DNA of 64,000 bases, from contig NZ_LBHJ01000003.1 in NCBI RefSeq assembly GCF_001006305.1, positions 1,149,428 to 1,213,427 on the forward strand, in the 5' to 3' direction. This stretch comes from Silvibacterium bohemicum. Lineage in GTDB: Bacteria > Acidobacteriota > Terriglobia > Terriglobales > Acidobacteriaceae. The notes beneath the pieces were generated by a model. That model worked only from the letters and a program-made list of their open reading frames with translations. It was not told the DNA's origin and searched no databases. This document shows, in pieces, positions 44,619 to 56,183 of this stretch. How positions within the stretch are numbered: position 1 is the stretch's first letter; every line of letters starts with the position of its first letter. The position numbers and the translations under genes were made by a program.

Positions 44619-45338
44619 ATGAGCACTTTCGCTTCCTCTCAGCCGTCCTTACTCAGCCTCCACTCGCGCTCGCTCGGCACGAAGTTCTTCGTCGTCCTCC
44701 TTCTCGCCTTCATCATGAGCATCTCCGGTTTCTTCGTTGAAAACCTCACCACCGAACGAGCCAACCAGCATGGTGTCTCGGCGGCCTCGGCGGAGAATGC
44801 TTCCGAGCAACCGCAGACAGTCCTCGGAGTTCGTCTTGCCGATTCCTATCGCTCCACCCGGCGTTCCCTGCACTACATCGCGCTATTCCTCGGCCTTGTT
44901 TTTCTTACCTACTTTCTCTTTGAAGTATTAACGGGAAAGAGCGTTCATCCAGCCCAGTACGCTTTGGTCGGTATTGCGCAAACCATCTTCTATCTTTTGC
45001 TCCTTTCACTCGCCGAGCACGTTGGCTTCGACCTAAGCTTCCTTATTGCCGGGACGTCCACAATATTTCTCTTCTCGGTCAACACTGAGTGGGTATTCGG
45101 CAGCCGTAAGCTTGCTCTTCGTGCGTTCGCTGTCTTCGCGTTGCTCTACAGCTTCATTTATGTGCTTCTACGCGTCGAAGCTTACGCTTTGCTTGTCGGA
45201 GCCTTGGCCAGCTTCGCTGCGGTTGCTGCTGCGATGTACATCACGCGCAACGTCGACTGGTACGGGAATGCCGGTTCGGTATCCAGGCTCGCATCCGCCC
45301 CATCTCAACCGAAAGATCGCGACTCGTGGCTAGAGTAG
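44619..45338 (+). CDS. Shortened CreD-like inner-membrane protein
   Basis: 239 residues, about half the usual CreD length of roughly 450. An N-terminal TM (LGTKFFVVLLLAFIMSISGF, about 19-38), then a short linker of about 35 residues in place of the family's large periplasmic region. The typical C-terminal membrane block follows (LHYIALFLGLVFLTYFLFEV, HPAQYALVGIAQTIFYLLLL, then LAEHVGFDLSFLIA). AAGGAG lies 9 nt before the ATG. CreD has been tied to envelope integrity and beta-lactam or colicin tolerance. The shortened form may act as only a membrane sensor or scaffold. Confidence 0.8.
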   Translation: MSTFASSQPSLLSLHSRSLGTKFFVVLLLAFIMSISGFFVENLTTERANQHGVSAASAENASEQPQTVLGVRLADSYRSTRRSLHYIALFLGLVFLTYFLFEVLTGKSVHPAQYALVGIAQTIFYLLLLSLAEHVGFDLSFLIAGTSTIFLFSVNTEWVFGSRKLALRAFAVFALLYSFIYVLLRVEAYALLVGALASFAAVAAAMYITRNVDWYGNAGSVSRLASAPSQPKDRDSWLE

Positions 45339-45402
45339 GGCATTCCTGCTATTACCATGTCGTTTGAGAGAGCCGCTGAGTCACGAAGACCGCTGTGATT
45401 CT

Positions 45403-45425
45403 TCATTTTTGGTCACCAAAAATGA
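45403..45425. promoter_or_regulatory. 23-nt perfect dyad, candidate operator
   Basis: Arms TCATTTTTGGT and ACCAAAAATGA around one central C. Situated between the CreD-like gene and the acyltransferase. It lacks a following T-run, so it reads as a protein-binding site more than a terminator. Confidence 0.45.
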
Positions 45426-45560
45426 CGGATTAGTCCGTGTGCTCGGCTGCATTCCGCTATGTACGTCAACGGTTTGTGATCACTTTGCTTCACGGAACTC
45501 TTTCCCTTGGTCGCTGGCCGCAGCGGAGCGACGTGCTACCCTGCGTAAAAGGTACCCCCC

Positions 45561-46619
45561 TTGCCGACCACCGATCTCATCGAAGACTCTCGTCCGTCCT
45601 CCACTGAGGAGAAGAAGAAGCTACCGAAGCATATTCCGCAGTTGGATGGGCTACGCGGTATGGCTATCCTCATGGTGTTCGCCTGGCATGCATTCGGTGC
45701 GCCCTTGATGTGGTCCGGCGTCGATCTCTTCTTCATCCTCTCCGGCTACCTGATCACCGGCATCCTCATGCGCGATAGAGCGCGTCAGCAGCCGCTCGCG
45801 CGATCCATGAAGATCTTTTACCTGCGCCGCGCGCAGCGAATTCTACCGGCGTACCTCCTGGTTCTGCTCTTGTTTGGACCGTTTCTACACGTCAACTGGG
45901 GACGGCTGTGGCCGTATTACGCATTCTTTCTCCAAAACGTGCCGTATGCCTTGGGCTGGGTGGGATTGAACCTCGCGCCGCTGTGGTCCCTGGCCGTCGA
46001 GCAACACTTCTACCTGATATGGCCGTTCCTTGTGCTGCTCGCGCCGCGCAGGATCCTTGCGCCGCTGCTCATCGCCATTCTCCTGGTGGAACCGGTCGTC
46101 CGCGGCTTTGGAACGTTCGTCTTTCACAGCTCCGTTGCCATCACAACACTTACCTTCTTTCGTCTCGACGCCGTGGCCGCAGGCGCCGCCATCAGCCTCT
46201 GGATTCCCAACGCCGACCACAACAGGGCGCGACGGCTCGCCGGCATCGTGCTTGCGGCTTCCATGGCAATCTATGCCGTGCTGCTGACCCGTCCCTGGTT
46301 TAACCGGACCCATAACACTGTCGCCTTCAACTCATTGGGATACAGCTTCAACATCCTCATCCTGGGCAGCATCTTTGTGCTGGTCCTGTTGAGCGATGGA
46401 ATCCTGAAACGGGTGCTGTCGAACTCCGTCCTCAGATATTTGGGGACGATCAGCTACGCGTTCTACCTGGCCCACGAGATTGTGATGGACTGGGTGAAGC
46501 AGCATGTGAACGGCCGCCCGGCGATTGCGGCCGTCACCATGGCAGTGACGGTAGCCGTCGCATCGGCTTCCTGGTTCTTCGTGGAGCGACCCGTTCTCGC
46601 GATGGGGCGCACACGCTGA
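45561..46619 (+). CDS. Acyltransferase 3 family membrane protein
   Basis: 352 residues, about ten TM helices. IPQLDGLRGMAILMVFAWHAFG has the family's R/H pair (R32, H42), followed by GVDLFFILSGYLITGIL and FYLRRAQRILPAYLLVLLL. A conserved WSLAVEQHFYLIWPFLV stands near residue 140. It lacks an SGNH extension. It should acylate a surface glycan or lipid. A stop codon 13-15 bases upstream limits the start to TTG 45561, with AAAGG about 8 nt before it. The gene is alone, with no glycosyltransferase next to it. Confidence 0.87.
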   Translation: MPTTDLIEDSRPSSTEEKKKLPKHIPQLDGLRGMAILMVFAWHAFGAPLMWSGVDLFFILSGYLITGILMRDRARQQPLARSMKIFYLRRAQRILPAYLLVLLLFGPFLHVNWGRLWPYYAFFLQNVPYALGWVGLNLAPLWSLAVEQHFYLIWPFLVLLAPRRILAPLLIAILLVEPVVRGFGTFVFHSSVAITTLTFFRLDAVAAGAAISLWIPNADHNRARRLAGIVLAASMAIYAVLLTRPWFNRTHNTVAFNSLGYSFNILILGSIFVLVLLSDGILKRVLSNSVLRYLGTISYAFYLAHEIVMDWVKQHVNGRPAIAAVTMAVTVAVASASWFFVERPVLAMGRTR

Positions 46620-46721
46620 ATCTCGCGGCGGATTGAGATTCTTGAGACACCACTACTAGAATTGCCTTGGGGTATCAGAGAGCTATTGTCTGAATGCCGA
46701 AAGGCTAGTTTGATGACACCC

Positions 46722-48929
46722 CTAGAACTGCTTCAGTGCCACGATGCCCTGATAGATGTCTTCCGGCTGGGGCAGGATGACGTCTTCGAGGATCGGCTGA
46801 TAGGCGACGAAGGTGTCCATGGCAGCGATGCGCTTCACCGGCGCGTCGAGGTCGTGGAAGAGCTCGTCGGCGATGCGGGCGGCCAACTCGGCACCGTAGC
46901 CCCAGCTCAGCATGTCTTCGTGAGCGACGATCACGCGACTGGTCTTCCGGACAGACTCGGCAATGGCCTCCCAGTCATAGGGATTCAGCGTGCGCAGATC
47001 GAGAATCTCGGTCTCGATGCCGTGCTCGCGGTGCGCCTTCTGCGCGGCCTGCAGGGCGCGCGGAACGAGGGCGCCGTAGGTGACCAGCGTGAGGTCCTTG
47101 CCTTCGCGAACCTTCGCCGCTTTGCCAAAGGGGATCATGTAATCGGGGCCGGGATAGGCGGCGCGGCCATAGGTCTCGCGGTAGAGCCGCTTGTGCTCGA
47201 AGAAGAGCACGGGATCGTCGCAGCGGATGGCAGTGCGCAGCAGCCCGTTGGCATCAAGCGCGTTCGAAGGGAAGACGATGCGAATTCCAGGCGTGTGCGT
47301 GAAGATGCTCTCGCCGGATTGCGAGTGGTAGACAGAGCCGCCGGTGAGATATCCGCCGATAGGCACGCGAACCACTGCGGGACTGGCCCAGGTTCCATTG
47401 GAGCGCCAGCGCATGAGGCTCAGCTCGTTGCGCAGTTGGTGCACCGCAGGCCAGATGTAATCGAAGAACTGGATCTCGACCACCGGCTTCATTCCGCGCA
47501 CCGCCATGCCCACGGCGCGGCCTACGATATTGGCCTCGGCCAGCGGCGAGTTGAAGACGCGGCCGGAACCGAACTCCGTCTGCAGGCCGGCGGTGAGCTT
47601 GAAGACGCCACCCTTGCCTTTCACCAGTCCCTGCTTCAGATATTCCTCGCGCGAGGAGTCGGCGACATCTTCGCCGAAGACCACGATGCGCGGGTCGCGG
47701 CGCATTTCGTCCTTGAGGCAGGCGTTGATGAGGTCGGCCATGGTGCGCTCCTGGCTGTCGGCAGTCCTGGCCGGAGCGGTGGCGAGCGCGGGGCTGGTGG
47801 GATCGTAATTTTCCGAGTAAACGTGCTTGAGGATCTCGGCCTTATCGGGCTGGGGCAGAGGCGAACGCATGGCGCGGTCAGCGGCCTGGCGAACCTCTTC
47901 GTCAACTTCTTTTTCGAGCTGATTGATGCCCGCGGCGTCGAGGATGCCCTCCCGCAGGAGCAGCATCTGGGTCTTCGAGAGCGGATCGCGCAGGGCGTCG
48001 GCGTTGCGCTCGCTTTCCGGACGATAGAGGCGGTCGTCGTCGGAGAGCGAGTGCGAGTAAGGGCGGATCACATGGCCATGGATAAAGGCCGGTCCGTTTC
48101 CGGCGCGGCACCATGCTGCCGCTTCTTCAAAGGCGCGCACGCAGGCGACGGGATCGGTGCCGTCGATCTCGGCGAAGTGGAAGTTGGGGAAGTTCTGCAC
48201 CAGCTTCGAGATGTTTCCACCGGGCGTGTTCACTTCGACGGGTACGGAGATGGCGTAGCCGTTGTCCTCGATCACGAAGATGACGGGCAGCTTCTCGTTC
48301 GACGCGGTGTTGAGCGACTCCCAGAACTCTCCTTGCGAGGTAGAGCCTTCGCCGAGCGAGACATAAGCCACTTCGTCGCCGTGGAAGGTGACATCGCGCC
48401 ACTGGCGGTAGTCGCCTTCCTGCTTGGCAGCGGCCTCGGGATGGCGGGTGAAGTAGCGTCCCGCCTCGGCGCAGCCCACCGCGTGCAGGCATTGCGTCGA
48501 GGTCGCCGAGGATTGCGAAACGATGTGGTGCTGCGGGCTGCTCCAGTGCGAAGGCATCTGGCGGCCTCCGCTGGCCGGGTCGGCAGCGGCGCCTACGGCC
48601 TGCAGCAGCAGCTCTTCGGCGGTGACGCCGAGCGCGAGGCAGAGGGCGCGGTCGCGATAATAGGGAAAGAACCAGTCGTATCCGGACTTGAGAACCAGGC
48701 CGGCGGCGACCAGCAGCGCCTCATGGCCGGCTCCGGAGATCTGGAAGAAGATCTTCTGCTGGCGCTTGAGCATAATCTCGCGGTCGTCGGTGCGCCGCGA
48801 GAGATACATGAGCCGGTAGATCTCGATAAGCCGTTCTGGAGACAGAGCTTCCTGGGAGGAATTGAGGGAGGGACTGGGAGATGAAGTCGATTTGCTCCGC
48901 TCTGCAGCGGAGACGGTGCTACGCGCCAT
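46722..48929 (-). CDS. Fused alpha/beta E1 of branched-chain 2-oxoacid dehydrogenase
   Basis: 735 residues joining both E1 halves. The alpha half (about 25-360) has the ThDP loop [17 protein letters not shown] and [11 protein letters not shown], not GDG, is normal for branched-chain enzymes. [12 protein letters not shown] is the phosphorylation-loop-like segment. The beta half (from about 395) shows [26 protein letters not shown] and [19 protein letters not shown]. With E2 and E3 it decarboxylates 2-oxoacids from Val/Leu/Ile. No E2 or E3 gene adjoins. Fusion is usual in Bacteroidota and Acidobacteriota. The N-terminal 25 residues are low-complexity Ser-rich. Confidence 0.92.
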   Translation of the reverse strand: MARSTVSAAERSKSTSSPSPSLNSSQEALSPERLIEIYRLMYLSRRTDDREIMLKRQQKIFFQISGAGHEALLVAAGLVLKSGYDWFFPYYRDRALCLALGVTAEELLLQAVGAAADPASGGRQMPSHWSSPQHHIVSQSSATSTQCLHAVGCAEAGRYFTRHPEAAAKQEGDYRQWRDVTFHGDEVAYVSLGEGSTSQGEFWESLNTASNEKLPVIFVIEDNGYAISVPVEVNTPGGNISKLVQNFPNFHFAEIDGTDPVACVRAFEEAAAWCRAGNGPAFIHGHVIRPYSHSLSDDDRLYRPESERNADALRDPLSKTQMLLLREGILDAAGINQLEKEVDEEVRQAADRAMRSPLPQPDKAEILKHVYSENYDPTSPALATAPARTADSQERTMADLINACLKDEMRRDPRIVVFGEDVADSSREEYLKQGLVKGKGGVFKLTAGLQTEFGSGRVFNSPLAEANIVGRAVGMAVRGMKPVVEIQFFDYIWPAVHQLRNELSLMRWRSNGTWASPAVVRVPIGGYLTGGSVYHSQSGESIFTHTPGIRIVFPSNALDANGLLRTAIRCDDPVLFFEHKRLYRETYGRAAYPGPDYMIPFGKAAKVREGKDLTLVTYGALVPRALQAAQKAHREHGIETEILDLRTLNPYDWEAIAESVRKTSRVIVAHEDMLSWGYGAELAARIADELFHDLDAPVKRIAAMDTFVAYQPILEDVILPQPEDIYQGIVALKQF

Positions 48930-49113
48930 CGTTTACCCTCTCGCGGGAAGCTGGACTACCTACTTCTTTCTTACGCGAAAAGAGGCGGAGTTGTACAGCG
49001 GAGCGGGACCCAGGATAGCCGGACCGTCTGTCCTCAGAACTCCGAACCTCTTCTATTCAGCAAGATGAGGCGGCCGGCTTGAACCGGCAACTGGTTTTGA
49101 ATTCCCGCTTAGA

Positions 49114-49338
49114 CTATCTCCGACGCAAACGCGGTGGATCGTACTGGAATACCTGCTCCAGCGGTACTCCGAAGACTTCCGCGATGCGGAATGCGACCTC
49201 CAGCGACGGCGAATACTTATCGCCTTCGATGGCGACGACCGTTTGACGTGTGACGAAGATCAGGTCCGCCAGGTCTTGCTGGGTCATCGAGCGTGCCGCT
49301 CGCAATTCGCGAATCGTGTTGCGAATCCGCGAACTCAT
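49114..49338 (-). CDS. XRE-family transcriptional regulator
   Basis: 74 residues, essentially one HTH domain: IRELRAARSMTQQDLADLIFVTRQTVVAIEGDKYSPSLEVAFRIAEVFGV. This matches the short YgzD/SdpR-adjacent XRE type that is paired with a membrane protein. Its ATG overlaps the upstream gene's stop by ATGA. It probably represses the pair through the dyads at 49878-49946. Confidence 0.9.
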   Translation of the reverse strand: MSSRIRNTIRELRAARSMTQQDLADLIFVTRQTVVAIEGDKYSPSLEVAFRIAEVFGVPLEQVFQYDPPRLRRR

Positions 49339-49853
49339 GGCCGTTCGCGTTTTGCGCGCAACGATTCCATGCTTGCACGAATTGATTCCGGGTTGCGACG
49401 GCGGTTGAAGGCGGCGACCAGATTATCCGGCCACCAGGCTTCATGGCCGGCATAGATCCTAAGCTGAACTGAGCTGGTAAGAATGCGGGAACCTAGCCAC
49501 ACAAGGACCAGGACTGTGCCCGTGGCAAGGGGGAAGCCTCGTCCCTCTTGGTCTATGAGGATGAACCATATGCCGAAGGTCATCAGGAGATAGCCCGCAT
49601 TGCGGCCGCGTCCTTTGATGACGTTGTCTCGCTCATCGATGCGAGTGTCGTCGGTGGTGTAAATCTTGAGCCCAGAATACACGTTCGGCAGGAGATAGCT
49701 CAGCATAAAGATATAGGCTATGCTGCGGGGCCCGCGAAACGCATGCCAGAAGAAGTGGCCGGCGACAAAAGTTGCGAGCAGCAACGAATGGAGAATGACT
49801 TCGAACCAGAGCTGCTTCTGGCGGAGAGGCAAGTCTGCGAATGGTAGCTTCAC
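49335..49853 (-). CDS. Four-TM membrane protein paired with the XRE regulator
   Basis: 172 residues. TM segments at about 17-37, 44-60, 85-102 and 107-125, with a charged loop (TTDDTRIDERDNVIKGRGRNAG) that is the typical conserved part of DUF2178-like proteins (D-E-R-D-x-x-I). The basic tail is cytoplasmic. The pair resembles XRE/membrane-protein two-gene units in which the membrane protein may sequester the regulator. No enzymatic motif seen. Coupled to the XRE gene by ATGA. Confidence 0.72.
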   Translation of the reverse strand: MKLPFADLPLRQKQLWFEVILHSLLLATFVAGHFFWHAFRGPRSIAYIFMLSYLLPNVYSGLKIYTTDDTRIDERDNVIKGRGRNAGYLLMTFGIWFILIDQEGRGFPLATGTVLVLVWLGSRILTSSVQLRIYAGHEAWWPDNLVAAFNRRRNPESIRASMESLRAKRERP

Positions 49854-49877
49854 GGCGTGTTACTCAGCATAAGAATC

Positions 49878-49905
49878 ATTCATGTCAAAGCTATTCGACA
49901 TGAAT
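49878..49905. promoter_or_regulatory. Operator dyad A of the XRE unit
   Basis: ATTCATGTC (49878-49886) and GACATGAAT (49897-49905) are perfect 9-bp inverted arms with a 10-bp spacer. The half-site CATGTCAAA recurs in dyad B. It lies 25 bp upstream of the membrane-protein start. Confidence 0.65.
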
Positions 49906-49930
49906 AAACATAAGATGACTTATCTTCCTA

Positions 49931-49946
49931 GTCAAATATTTTTGAC
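49931..49946. promoter_or_regulatory. Operator dyad B of the XRE unit
   Basis: GTCAAA-TATT-TTTGAC, a perfect 16-bp dyad in AT-rich DNA, 26 bp beyond dyad A. On the minus strand its first arm extends to CATGTCAAA, as in dyad A. Confidence 0.65.
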
Positions 49947-50091
49947 ATGCAATGCCAGTCCCCTTATCGGCGAGGGATGAACAGTCTGAGTTTACAAAAT
50001 GCGAATGGGCAGTCATCTAGGCCGAGAGGCTGCCCGGATGACCACCCATAAAGCACTGTTTGCCTTCCTAGAGTTACTTCCCTTTCAGGAT

Positions 50092-51423
50092 TCAGCTCCG
50101 AGCTGCGGCTGTTTCGAGAAGCTGCTCGAAGTTTTTCGAAGAAAGCATGGAGTTTACGGTCTTTGTAATCAGATCGAAGGCGTTGTAGCGCGCGAACTCC
50201 TTCTGCAGTCTTACGGCGTTCTCCTTATATTTCTTGTCGGAAAGGACAGTGCGAACAGCGCTGCGAATCTGTTCGACGCTGGGGCGGCCGGTTGCGAGAT
50301 TGATCCCTGCTTCCGACCAGCCGACGCGGCTGGCGGTGAAGATCTTGTCTTCCGTGTCGCCGGCGACCACCATCGGAATTCCTTTGCTGAGCGAGAGATT
50401 GACCGATCCGAAGCCGCCATTGGTTACGAAAACATCCACCCTGGGCAGGATCTGCTCGAAGGGAATGTAATGTTCGATCCTCACGTTCTCGGGTTTCACG
50501 CCTCCGGGCAACTGGATCACCTCGAGGTCGGGACGCCCCGCCGCGATAACCACCGTCACCGGCTCATCGGCCAGTGCCGCGATGGCAGGCTCGATCAACT
50601 GGCTTAGATCCCAGTTGGCGATCGTGCCCTGCGTCACCAGCACCAGGGGTTTTGACGCATCCAGAGAATTCAACCACTCCGGCGCCGAAGTTTTGCCGTG
50701 ACCGCCGGGCATGAGATTTCCGATGTACTCGATGCTCTTTTTCAGATCGCTTCTCGGATATTCAAACGCTTCCGCCGTCAGCTGCAGGAAACGGTCGGGC
50801 AGGTTTGCCGCAGCGTCGATAAAGAATTCCGGGAGCTCCCGTGTTCCGGAAGAATGCAGTGCTTCGGTCATGCGTGTTGTGGCTGGCTGCATCATCGCGA
50901 AAAACTGTTGCGTCTCCTCATGATTGCGTAGCCGCCCCGCCGGACTCGCGTCGGGACCCGAAAAGGGAGCCACGTCGCGGCTGCTCACCAGGAGCGGCAA
51001 CACCCCGAATGTCAGCACGGGAGGACGGGCATCTCTCGGCCCCAGCAGCAACGGGAAAATGCCCCAAAAGTAGATGTCAGTCACGATGAGATCCACCCCA
51101 CCCTTGGAGAGGATCTGCCGGACGGTCCGGTACTGATCCGGAACGGGATCGATGCCGGTAGCCATACAGACCGCATTCATCGCATCGGGACCGGGCGCCG
51201 CGGCTGCTACCTCCGGAAACTCCTCATCCATGCGCCTGTAGTCGAAGTCAGCCCTTCCCTCGAAAGGGACAAATCGAAAACCCAGGGCGACAGCCTGATC
51301 GTGGAAGAGCTTTCCTGAAAGAAAAATAATGGAATGCCCAAGCGACGATAGATGTCGAGCTACGGACAGCATTGGGTTGACGTGACCTGGGGCGGGCGTT
51401 GCAGCGACAAGAATATTTGCCAT
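50092..51423 (-). CDS. GT1-family (UGT/MGT-type) glycosyltransferase
   Basis: 443 residues, GT-B fold. The N-terminal ILVAATPAPGHVNPMLSVARHL holds the catalytic-type histidine in GH. The C-terminal sugar-donor block is LVLVTQGTIANWDLSQLIEPAIAAL, then VRIEHYIPFEQILPRVDVFVTNGGFGSVNLSLSKGIPMVVAGDTEDK, a UGT signature. It glycosylates small hydrophobic molecules such as macrolides, flavonoids or carotenoids; the aglycone is unknown. Three of its C-terminal donor-site residues (N-G-G, D-T-E-D-K) are in place. GAGGAG lies upstream of ATG. Monocistronic. Confidence 0.88.
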   Translation of the reverse strand: MANILVAATPAPGHVNPMLSVARHLSSLGHSIIFLSGKLFHDQAVALGFRFVPFEGRADFDYRRMDEEFPEVAAAAPGPDAMNAVCMATGIDPVPDQYRTVRQILSKGGVDLIVTDIYFWGIFPLLLGPRDARPPVLTFGVLPLLVSSRDVAPFSGPDASPAGRLRNHEETQQFFAMMQPATTRMTEALHSSGTRELPEFFIDAAANLPDRFLQLTAEAFEYPRSDLKKSIEYIGNLMPGGHGKTSAPEWLNSLDASKPLVLVTQGTIANWDLSQLIEPAIAALADEPVTVVIAAGRPDLEVIQLPGGVKPENVRIEHYIPFEQILPRVDVFVTNGGFGSVNLSLSKGIPMVVAGDTEDKIFTASRVGWSEAGINLATGRPSVEQIRSAVRTVLSDKKYKENAVRLQKEFARYNAFDLITKTVNSMLSSKNFEQLLETAAARS

Positions 51424-51587
51424 TCACTCTCCTCAATGGGGACAGGGAGGCAAATGTCCGCCTCGCCGTGAACCCATCTGGAGAACTAACCCGCAGACAA
51501 TCCCTTTCATTCCCTGGGAGCAGATTGTCCAATCGGATCGATGCGCTTCGTGAGAGAAAACGCATAACACCGGAAGGAATGGCAGTG

Positions 51588-53201
51588 CTAGATCGTGCTG
51601 GGTTGAAGCTCCCGGCGCGGAGCGGGTGCGGAGGCTGAATCTTCCGTCCTCATTGCGGACTCCCAGACTGGCTGCACTTCCACACGGTTACGGCCGAGCA
51701 GCTTGGCGCGGTAGAGAGCCTCGTCGGCGTAGGAGACCAGCGTTTCGAGTGGCAGATCGCGCGCCGCATGGAGCGGGGCGACACCGATGCTGAGGCTGGC
51801 TCTCCCGCGATCCGCGTCGTACACGTGCCCGCTGAAGAGCGTGCCCAGCCTTTCGGCCAGCGCGGATGCCTCCTGAGAGGTGACATCGGGAAGCAGCAGG
51901 GCAAACTCGTCTCCGCCGAGACGGGCACAGTGGCTGCCGGAGACGCCGGCGGCAAGGCCTTCCATATCTCCCGCCAGAGCGATGAGAACCCGGTCGCCAT
52001 GCAGATGACCGTGGCAATCATTGGCCTGCTTGAAGGAATCGATATCGATGAGAAGAAGCGCGAGGCTGGTACCGCCGGCCGCGGCCTGCAGGCGGGCATA
52101 GGCTCCGGCCAGAGAGCGCCGGTTGCCGATGCCGGTGAGGTGATCGCGGATGGCAAGACCTTCGAGATGCTCATTCTTACTCTGCAGCAGCGCCTTGTCC
52201 TTCATGACCTGCGCCTGCAGCATCGCGGTGCGTGCGACATAGCATAGGACGGAGACGGAGATGGCGACAACCGCCAGCACCACGGAAATCTGCAGCAGAA
52301 AGAGGCCGAGCATCAGGTTCACGAGCGCCAGGAACGACGGCATCAGGCTGCGCACCATCAGGCTGGGAGGACGGAGCGGAGCGGTGTCCGCAGGATTGCC
52401 GTTTGGACCGGAGTAGAGCAGGTACAGCGCGAAGCCGGCCAAGAGCGCGGTTCCGGGGACGTCGTACAGGCTGGTATTGGTGTAATGCAGCCAGGTGTAG
52501 GAGACCTGGTTCGATAGGAAGAAGTCGATCAGGCGAAAGCCGAAGAACCAGGAGAGCGTGCGCAGGAACTTCAGCTCGGCGCGCGAAGCCGCTCCCAGGC
52601 AGGCAACCATCGCCACGATGAACAGGAATGCCGCCACGAACTGGCCGACGATCAGGTGATTGATGGCAAAGTGATCGAGGCTGACACGCGAGTAGATAAG
52701 GTTGAAGCGCAGCGCGACGAAGAGCAGTCCCTGCAGGATATCCACGACGACAATCGAGCGAGCGACGTCGGCGAAGAAGAGCACGGCGGCCAGCATGTAC
52801 AACGCCTCGCTGGTATTGAAGCAGGCCGTCTGAAATCCCCGTGCGGGCCCGGTGTTCAGGAAGCCCTGGATGAAGGAAGGCGCATAGCCGATGGCTGCCG
52901 CCAGCGCAGCCCCGGCGATGAGAGACCAGCGGACACGCAGTGTTCCCTGCGCAAGGCGCACCCGTGTCCAAAAGGCCCAGGCACATCCGCAGAGAACCAT
53001 GGAGAGAGATAGATATCCGACGGCCGCTGCGCGCTCGGTGTTGGCGTTTGCCACCGCCGCCTGGATGGAGAGGATCACCACGACGGCCACCGTGGCCAGA
53101 AGGAGGATCGGCCGCCGCAGCAGCTGCTGTGCCGGCAGGCCTATTGCAGATGCCCCGGTGGTTGCTGGCTCAACGAAATTCGATCCGAAAGCATCTTTCA
53201 T
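51588..53201 (-). CDS. Membrane diguanylate cyclase (GGDEF)
   Basis: 537 residues. Up to eight TM segments (about 25-345), then a short coiled coil (AQVMKDKALLQSKNEHLEGL) and a GGDEF domain: DHLTGIGNRRSLAGAYARL, IDIDSFKQANDCHGHLHGDRVL, LGGDEFALLLPD (GGDEF at 429-433) and LSIGVAPL. All active-site residues are present, so c-di-GMP synthesis is expected. The inhibitory I-site RxxD is not found at its usual place before GGDEF (SGSHCAR), so product feedback may be absent. The membrane part is not a recognised MASE type by eye. Confidence 0.87.
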   Translation of the reverse strand: MKDAFGSNFVEPATTGASAIGLPAQQLLRRPILLLATVAVVVILSIQAAVANANTERAAAVGYLSLSMVLCGCAWAFWTRVRLAQGTLRVRWSLIAGAALAAAIGYAPSFIQGFLNTGPARGFQTACFNTSEALYMLAAVLFFADVARSIVVVDILQGLLFVALRFNLIYSRVSLDHFAINHLIVGQFVAAFLFIVAMVACLGAASRAELKFLRTLSWFFGFRLIDFFLSNQVSYTWLHYTNTSLYDVPGTALLAGFALYLLYSGPNGNPADTAPLRPPSLMVRSLMPSFLALVNLMLGLFLLQISVVLAVVAISVSVLCYVARTAMLQAQVMKDKALLQSKNEHLEGLAIRDHLTGIGNRRSLAGAYARLQAAAGGTSLALLLIDIDSFKQANDCHGHLHGDRVLIALAGDMEGLAAGVSGSHCARLGGDEFALLLPDVTSQEASALAERLGTLFSGHVYDADRGRASLSIGVAPLHAARDLPLETLVSYADEALYRAKLLGRNRVEVQPVWESAMRTEDSASAPAPRRELQPSTI

Positions 53202-53714
53202 AAGCTGGTCGCCCGGGCCAAGCGGTTCAATAGAAAATCAAAAGGCCCCGAAGACCGAAACCTATAAAAGAAGTGATCGTTTGGTTGAAACCTTACCGCA
53301 AATAACGGAAGAGGAAAGTAGCACGAAAGGCGTATGGCCGGTTGTGTCTGGAGCTGATCGTGAGACATCGCCGATGCAGTTTCCGGTCGGTAGATGTGCG
53401 CGTCCTTGCACGCTCTTGCCGCATCTTGGCTGTATGCCGTAGACTCGGCTCTTTCCATGGGGATCCACATCTTCCGGGCCACTCCCACGAGCTGGCGAGG
53501 TCCCAGCCGTGACCGATCGTGTACGCAGGGGCAAGGCACATTGACCATAGCTTTTCTCGCATGCTTTAATGGCGCGTTTTGTGTAAGTACGCGCAGCAGG
53601 AGCGGCTTCGAGCGTAGTGGCAAAGAGAAAGGGCCAGATTTTGCCGGAAGTTCGTGGGCATTGCTTCGACGGGCTGAGCGTGGGACAGAAATTAATTGAC
53701 CTGGAGGCTTTTGA
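53202..53714. other. Long divergent intergenic region
   Basis: 513 bp between the GGDEF gene and hppA. It must contain both promoters. A 101-codon plus frame and 195- and 333-codon minus frames cross it, but none shows a ribosome site or family signature. No strong dyads, terminators or RNA genes seen. Confidence 0.45.
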
Positions 53715-55979
<2,265 letters not shown>

Positions 55980-55981
55980 AG

Positions 55982-56178
55982 CAGGGTGTAGGGGATAGGG
56001 TTCAGGGTACAGCCCGTAAGGTTTAGGGAATAGCGTACAGGTGTAGCCTTTCGACGCGATTAAACTCTATGCCCTGCCCCCTAAACCCTATACCCTGTCC
56101 TCGAAACCCTGTACCCTCCTGTCTCGTTAGACCCAACGCATTTAAAGCTATGCCCTGAACCCTATCCCCTATACCCTG
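55982..56178. repeat. Long inverted repeat of CCCTA/TAGGG-rich units
   Basis: Outer arms 55982-56007 and 56153-56178 are inverted copies matching at 25 of 26 positions. The interior repeats the same GGG(T/A)TA and TTTAGGG words and their complements, so the whole 200 bp can fold into one long hairpin. It lies between hppA and the phosphatase gene and runs up to the phosphatase's GTG. It reads as a degraded dispersed element. Confidence 0.8.
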
Positions 56179-56183
56179 TCCTC

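Noticed and set aside
46662..48884. 740-codon plus-strand frame opposite the E1 fusion
   Set aside because: The minus strand has complete ThDP-enzyme motifs; this frame is the GC-rich mirror with no signature.
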